Positions 61,502 to 64,000 of a stretch of DNA of 64,000 nt are shown here, piece after piece; the stretch's first letter is position 1, and each line of letters opens with the position of its first letter. Under the pieces are notes generated by a model. That model ran no database searches and had not been told where the DNA came from. It worked only from the letters and a program-made list of their open reading frames with translations. Origin of the DNA: Bin75 sp965223955 (GTDB lineage Bacteria > Nitrospirota > Nitrospiria > Nitrospirales > UBA8639); assembly GCA_965223955.1 (NCBI GenBank), contig OZ245029.1:1984001-2048000 (forward strand), in the 5' to 3' direction. The position numbers and the translations under genes are program-made.

Positions 61502-62476
61502 ATGCGCGCACTGACCTTACGCTCCGGCTTGGAATATTGCGAGCAGTACCCCACCACGGCGCCGGTCGACGGAGAAGCCGTCGTTCGGGTCATCCAGGCG
61601 GGAATCTGCGCCACGGATCTGCAATTGGTGCAAGGCTATATGGGCTTTCAAGGAGTGCCGGGCCATGAATTCGTCGGAATCGTCCAAGAGGCCCCGCACC
61701 ATCCTGACCTCGTCGGAAAGCGTGTCGTCGGTGAAATCAACGCGGCCTGTCGGGTCTGTCCGGTCTGTCAAGCCGGACGACCGACCCATTGCCCGCGTCG
61801 AACGACCTTGGGTATCGACCGCCGGGATGGAGCCTTTGCCGATTTTCTCTCCCTGCCTCCCGAAAATCTCTATCCCCTTCCAGACGAGATCACCAACGAT
61901 CAAGCCGTCTTTACGGAGCCCCTTGCCGCGGCCTGCCAAATTCTCGAACAGGTTCCTATCGACGCAACGGATCGGGTCCTGGTCATCGGCGATGGAAAAC
62001 TGGGGTTATTATGCGCCCAAGTCCTGCATCACACCCAGTGCCGCTTAACGGTCTTGGGACGTCATCCGGAAAAATTGCAGATCCTTGCTGCTCACGGCAT
62101 TGACACGAGTAAAAATCCTGCATCGCTTTCTCCCGGATTCGATATCGTGGTAGAGACAACCGGCACACCCGATGGATTCGCATTGGCCCGTGAATACGTA
62201 CGACCCAGGGGAACCATCGTGCTCAAATCAACCTATCATGGGCAAACCGCCGTGGACATGACCGCGCTCGTGGTTCATGAAATAACCGTGGTGGGCTCGC
62301 GGTGCGGTCCGTTCCCGCCGGCGATTGCATTGCTGCGGGAACACGCCATCGACGTGCAATCGCTCATCCACAAACGCTTTCCGATCGAACAGGCCACCGA
62401 CGCCTTTGCCTACGCGGCAACCAAAGGCGCGTTGAAGGTCATCGTGGAGATGACCGAGAGAAATGATAAGGAGTGA
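61502..62476 (+). CDS. Zinc-dependent MDR alcohol dehydrogenase-like protein
   Basis: Medium-chain dehydrogenase/reductase of 324 residues. Catalytic zinc ligands are expected in GICATDLQL (Cys), GHEFVG (His-Glu) and an N-terminal-half Glu; the structural zinc lobe has CRVCPVCQAGRPTHCP. The nucleotide-binding fold is VLVIGDGKLGLL, slightly altered from the usual GxGxxG. FEPLAAA-type VFTEPLAAACQIL is typical of the threonine/sorbitol dehydrogenase branch. Substrate unknown; no pathway neighbours. Confidence 0.88.
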   Translation: MRALTLRSGLEYCEQYPTTAPVDGEAVVRVIQAGICATDLQLVQGYMGFQGVPGHEFVGIVQEAPHHPDLVGKRVVGEINAACRVCPVCQAGRPTHCPRRTTLGIDRRDGAFADFLSLPPENLYPLPDEITNDQAVFTEPLAAACQILEQVPIDATDRVLVIGDGKLGLLCAQVLHHTQCRLTVLGRHPEKLQILAAHGIDTSKNPASLSPGFDIVVETTGTPDGFALAREYVRPRGTIVLKSTYHGQTAVDMTALVVHEITVVGSRCGPFPPAIALLREHAIDVQSLIHKRFPIEQATDAFAYAATKGALKVIVEMTERNDKE

Positions 62477-62487
62477 GCCGGACTTGA

Positions 62488-62652
62488 AAGAGAACCTCTG
62501 ATACGGACGATTTCAGTCAGCATTTCGCAGAACCCGTGGCCTGGTTTTTGGGGGAGGATCACCACCACCACTTCCTCACGCTCGACTTGGACCTACATTG
62601 GGAGAAAGGTCAACCAGCCTTCCCATCGACGAGACATATTTCATTTTCTTAA
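62488..62652 (+). pseudogene. Possible gene remnant without start codon
   Basis: A frame of 54 codons running from a TGA (62485-62487) to a TAA (62650-62652) reads like protein (HFAEPVAWFLGEDHHHHFL, then LDLDLHWEKGQPAFPSTRH) but has no ATG/GTG start with a ribosome site. It ends within the 3' end of the PIN-like gene on the other strand. It may be the tail of a lost gene. I do not recognise a family. Confidence 0.2.
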
Positions 62653-63285
62653 CTGGTAGCTCACATTCGTTTTATCGTTGCCGACAATAACGATTCCGCG
62701 CCTTACCAGCTCGTCTATGAGAGCGTTTAGCTCGTCCTCTGCTAACTTTTTAGAAAATAATGAATTTATCGAATTAGAAAGAGTTTTTAATTTTCTTGGT
62801 TTTGCATTGCCTCGGGACCTCAAAAACTCAACAATTCTCTGAACGTGATTTGCTTTTATTGCTGAGTTCGCAGGGCTTGAAACTTGAACGGGCTCTTTTT
62901 TTGTTGCGTTTGCAGGTTTTAAAAGTGGCAACTCATTTATGTCCTTATGCCTTTGTGCCAGAATTTTTTTAGATTCAAGATGCTTAATAAGAGGGTCAAA
63001 ACCCTTGTCTTTTGAGATGATGTGGAAATGGCCATCGCTGTTTTCTTTGGAAAGCTGGCCGATGTAAAACGCGACATGAAAATCAAGGGCGTTTGGTCCA
63101 TTGCCTTTAATTTTGATGTACTCGGCGTTTTCACCTAAATTCTGAACCGCTAGCACTAAATCAAATGATAGCTTTGACTGATTCTCGCCTACGAAAACAA
63201 TAACTTTGAAGTTCTGCCCATCTAAAACACTCATGTGTTCCGGCTGAATATTTTCCAAGTCGATTAAGACATAATGTGTTTTCAC
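62641..63285 (-). CDS. PIN/NYN-like nuclease domain protein with winged-helix tail
   Basis: A 214-residue protein starting at a GTG five bases after AAGGAG. The N-terminal domain has VLIDLENIQ and IISKDKGFDPLIKHLE, spacing typical of NYN/PIN RNases in which the aspartates bind metal. A linker rich in Ala/Pro/Lys (about 115-140) leads to a winged-helix-like domain (VQRIVEFLRSRG to NVSYQLRK). It is clearly more AT-rich than neighbouring genes and sits 145 bases from a tRNA-Thr gene, suggesting horizontal acquisition. RNA target unknown; it could be a defence or toxin-type RNase. Confidence 0.75.
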   Translation of the reverse strand: MKTHYVLIDLENIQPEHMSVLDGQNFKVIVFVGENQSKLSFDLVLAVQNLGENAEYIKIKGNGPNALDFHVAFYIGQLSKENSDGHFHIISKDKGFDPLIKHLESKKILAQRHKDINELPLLKPANATKKEPVQVSSPANSAIKANHVQRIVEFLRSRGNAKPRKLKTLSNSINSLFSKKLAEDELNALIDELVRRGIVIVGNDKTNVSYQLRK

Positions 63286-63430
63286 ACTTTCTCCTTCGTT
63301 GTCATAAACAAGCGATCAAAGTCCTTTTGCTTCACTCGAATTTCTCCTTGATCAACCGTCGTAAGGTGCCAATTTTAAGTCACATTCATCTCTTGTCAAA
63401 GCGATTGCAGTGCGCAACAATAGGCGTGAA

Positions 63431-63505
63431 GCTGGCGTAGCTCAATGGCAGAGCAGCGGTTTTGTAAACCGCTGGTTGGAGGTTCGATTCCTCTCGCCAG
63501 CTCCA
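63431..63505 (+). tRNA. tRNA-Thr (anticodon TGT)
   Basis: Complete cloverleaf: acceptor GCTGGCG/CGCCAGC, D arm GCTC/GAGC, anticodon stem GCGGT/ACCGC with loop TTTGTAA (anticodon TGT), T arm GGAGG/CCTCT with TTCGATT loop, discriminator T and encoded CCA at 63503-63505. Confidence 0.95.
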
Positions 63506-63847
63506 TTTTTTCTTCTGACACTACTTCCCGGGCTTTCTCGGACCATCGATCTCTTAATCCACGATCTTTTATCCCCCCTCACCCCAGCCCTCTCCCGCCT
63601 TGGGGAGAGGGTGAAGACAGCGCCATAAGGCATGTCCCGGGCTTTGACCCGGGATGGCGGGGCTACGAAAGACAAGGGAAAAGACCTTGGATCCTCGATG
63701 ACAAATGTCGAGGATGACAGAAAACGGCAAAGACGCTGGATCCCCGATCAGAGCCTGTCCCCGACGTTTATAATCGGGGATCGGGGATGACGAAGGAAAG
63801 ACAGAGATGAAAGATCCGATCAGCCTGTTTCTGCTGTCATGCCGGTT
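63506..63847. other. Repeat-rich spacer downstream of tRNA-Thr
   Basis: No gene seen. Contains CCCCTCACCCCAGCCCTCTC with its hairpin partner GGGGAGAGGG (about 63576-63610), a GCGCCATAAGGCATG unit (about 63621-63635; also near 4772 and 20920) and several GGATCC..GATGAC family units (about 63690-63795). No att-like partial tRNA copy was found. Confidence 0.6.
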
Positions 63848-64000
63848 CTACGACGAAACCGCTACCGTCACTTCGATGCGTTCAAGGGGATTATCGCGAC
63901 CGTCGCGTTTGGCGCCGACGATGCGATCAACGACTTCCAGCCCGCTGACGACTTCTCCAAAGGCCGTATATTGACCATCGAGAAAAGACGAATCGGCCAC
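63848..64000 (-). CDS. Peptidyl-prolyl cis-trans isomerase (cyclophilin), C-terminal part
   Basis: The last 50 codons of a gene that continues beyond the window. The peptide SSFLDGQYTAFGEVVSGLEV, then DRIVGAKRDGRDNP and a short strand to the stop, is the conserved C-terminal half of cyclophilin-type prolyl isomerases (LDGxYxxFGxVxxGxxVVDxI). Location and signal peptide cannot be judged because the N-terminus is missing. Confidence 0.88.
   Translation of the reverse strand: MADSSFLDGQYTAFGEVVSGLEVVDRIVGAKRDGRDNPLERIEVTVAVSS

Noticed and set aside
63431..63505. tRNA-Thr 3' end as an attachment site for an island carrying the PIN-like gene
   Set aside because: The gene lies on the 5' side of the tRNA, and I found no second copy of the tRNA 3' end at the far border, so no att pair can be claimed.

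Overview
The window looks like a Nitrospira-type bacterial chromosome (phylum Nitrospirota). That assignment is inference. It rests on an AniA-type copper nitrite reductase, a cluster joining molybdenum-cofactor maturation to Tat export and a hexahaem cytochrome c, moderately GC-rich coding sequence, and a very high density of short hairpin repeats between genes. No rRNA or marker gene in the window settles it.

Layout. 0.5-3.8 kb: an autotransporter-like surface protein with an Asn/Gly/Asp repeat linker and three cadherin-like domains, its barrel split by a frameshift. 4.4-8.3 kb: a small Cys-rich secreted protein, queG and mutS2. 8.4-12.3 kb: a small defence-like islet with an Mrr-type nuclease, a coiled-coil membrane protein and an AbiEi/AbiEii toxin-antitoxin pair, partly enclosed by a 17-bp direct repeat and preceded by a duplicated AT-rich 58-bp block. 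12.9-20.7 kb: a conserved unknown, a CNNM/CorC-type membrane protein, and a leftward set made of a MoxR-like ATPase, an unrecognised 629-aa partner and ligA. 21.0-29.3 kb: a TbpB-like surface lipoprotein and a second, giant, very GC-rich autotransporter (SwmB, fibronectin-III and cadherin-like repeats) on the minus strand with several frameshifts, bracketed by a ~95-bp direct repeat. 30-36.7 kb: two tandem coiled-coil lipoproteins (one with LysM), a DUF3365-type haem protein, a PRMT-like methyltransferase, an AmpG-like transporter and a FAH-family hydrolase. 36.9-41.3 kb: two insertion sequences around a Crp/Fnr regulator, then nirK with a perfect Fnr-type box. 41.5-52.6 kb: def, a complete trpEGDCFBA set, rqcH and a nitroreductase. 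52.6-61.0 kb (minus strand): an ABC-2 exporter, hexahaem cytochrome, mobB, moeA, mrp, mog, tatC and a DegP-like protease. 61.5-64 kb: an MDR dehydrogenase, an AT-rich PIN/NYN-like gene, tRNA-Thr(TGT) and the 3' end of a cyclophilin gene.

How the parts fit. The trp genes are in biosynthetic working order, but the cluster is cut into four blocks by 126-156-bp palindromic elements that start CTCTACC and end GGGGTAGAG. Related elements and half-elements occur throughout the window, and one supplies the stop codon of rqcH. The mog-moeA-mobB-tatC-haem cluster fits maturation and export of a periplasmic molybdoenzyme, such as the nitrite oxidoreductase of nitrite oxidisers. The Fnr-type box before nirK and the nearby Crp/Fnr gene suggest control by oxygen or nitrogen oxides.

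Most promising leads: the MoxR-629-aa module, the palindromic elements embedded in the trp cluster, the AbiE islet with its duplicated upstream block, and the two autotransporter-like paralogues that both carry single-base frameshifts.
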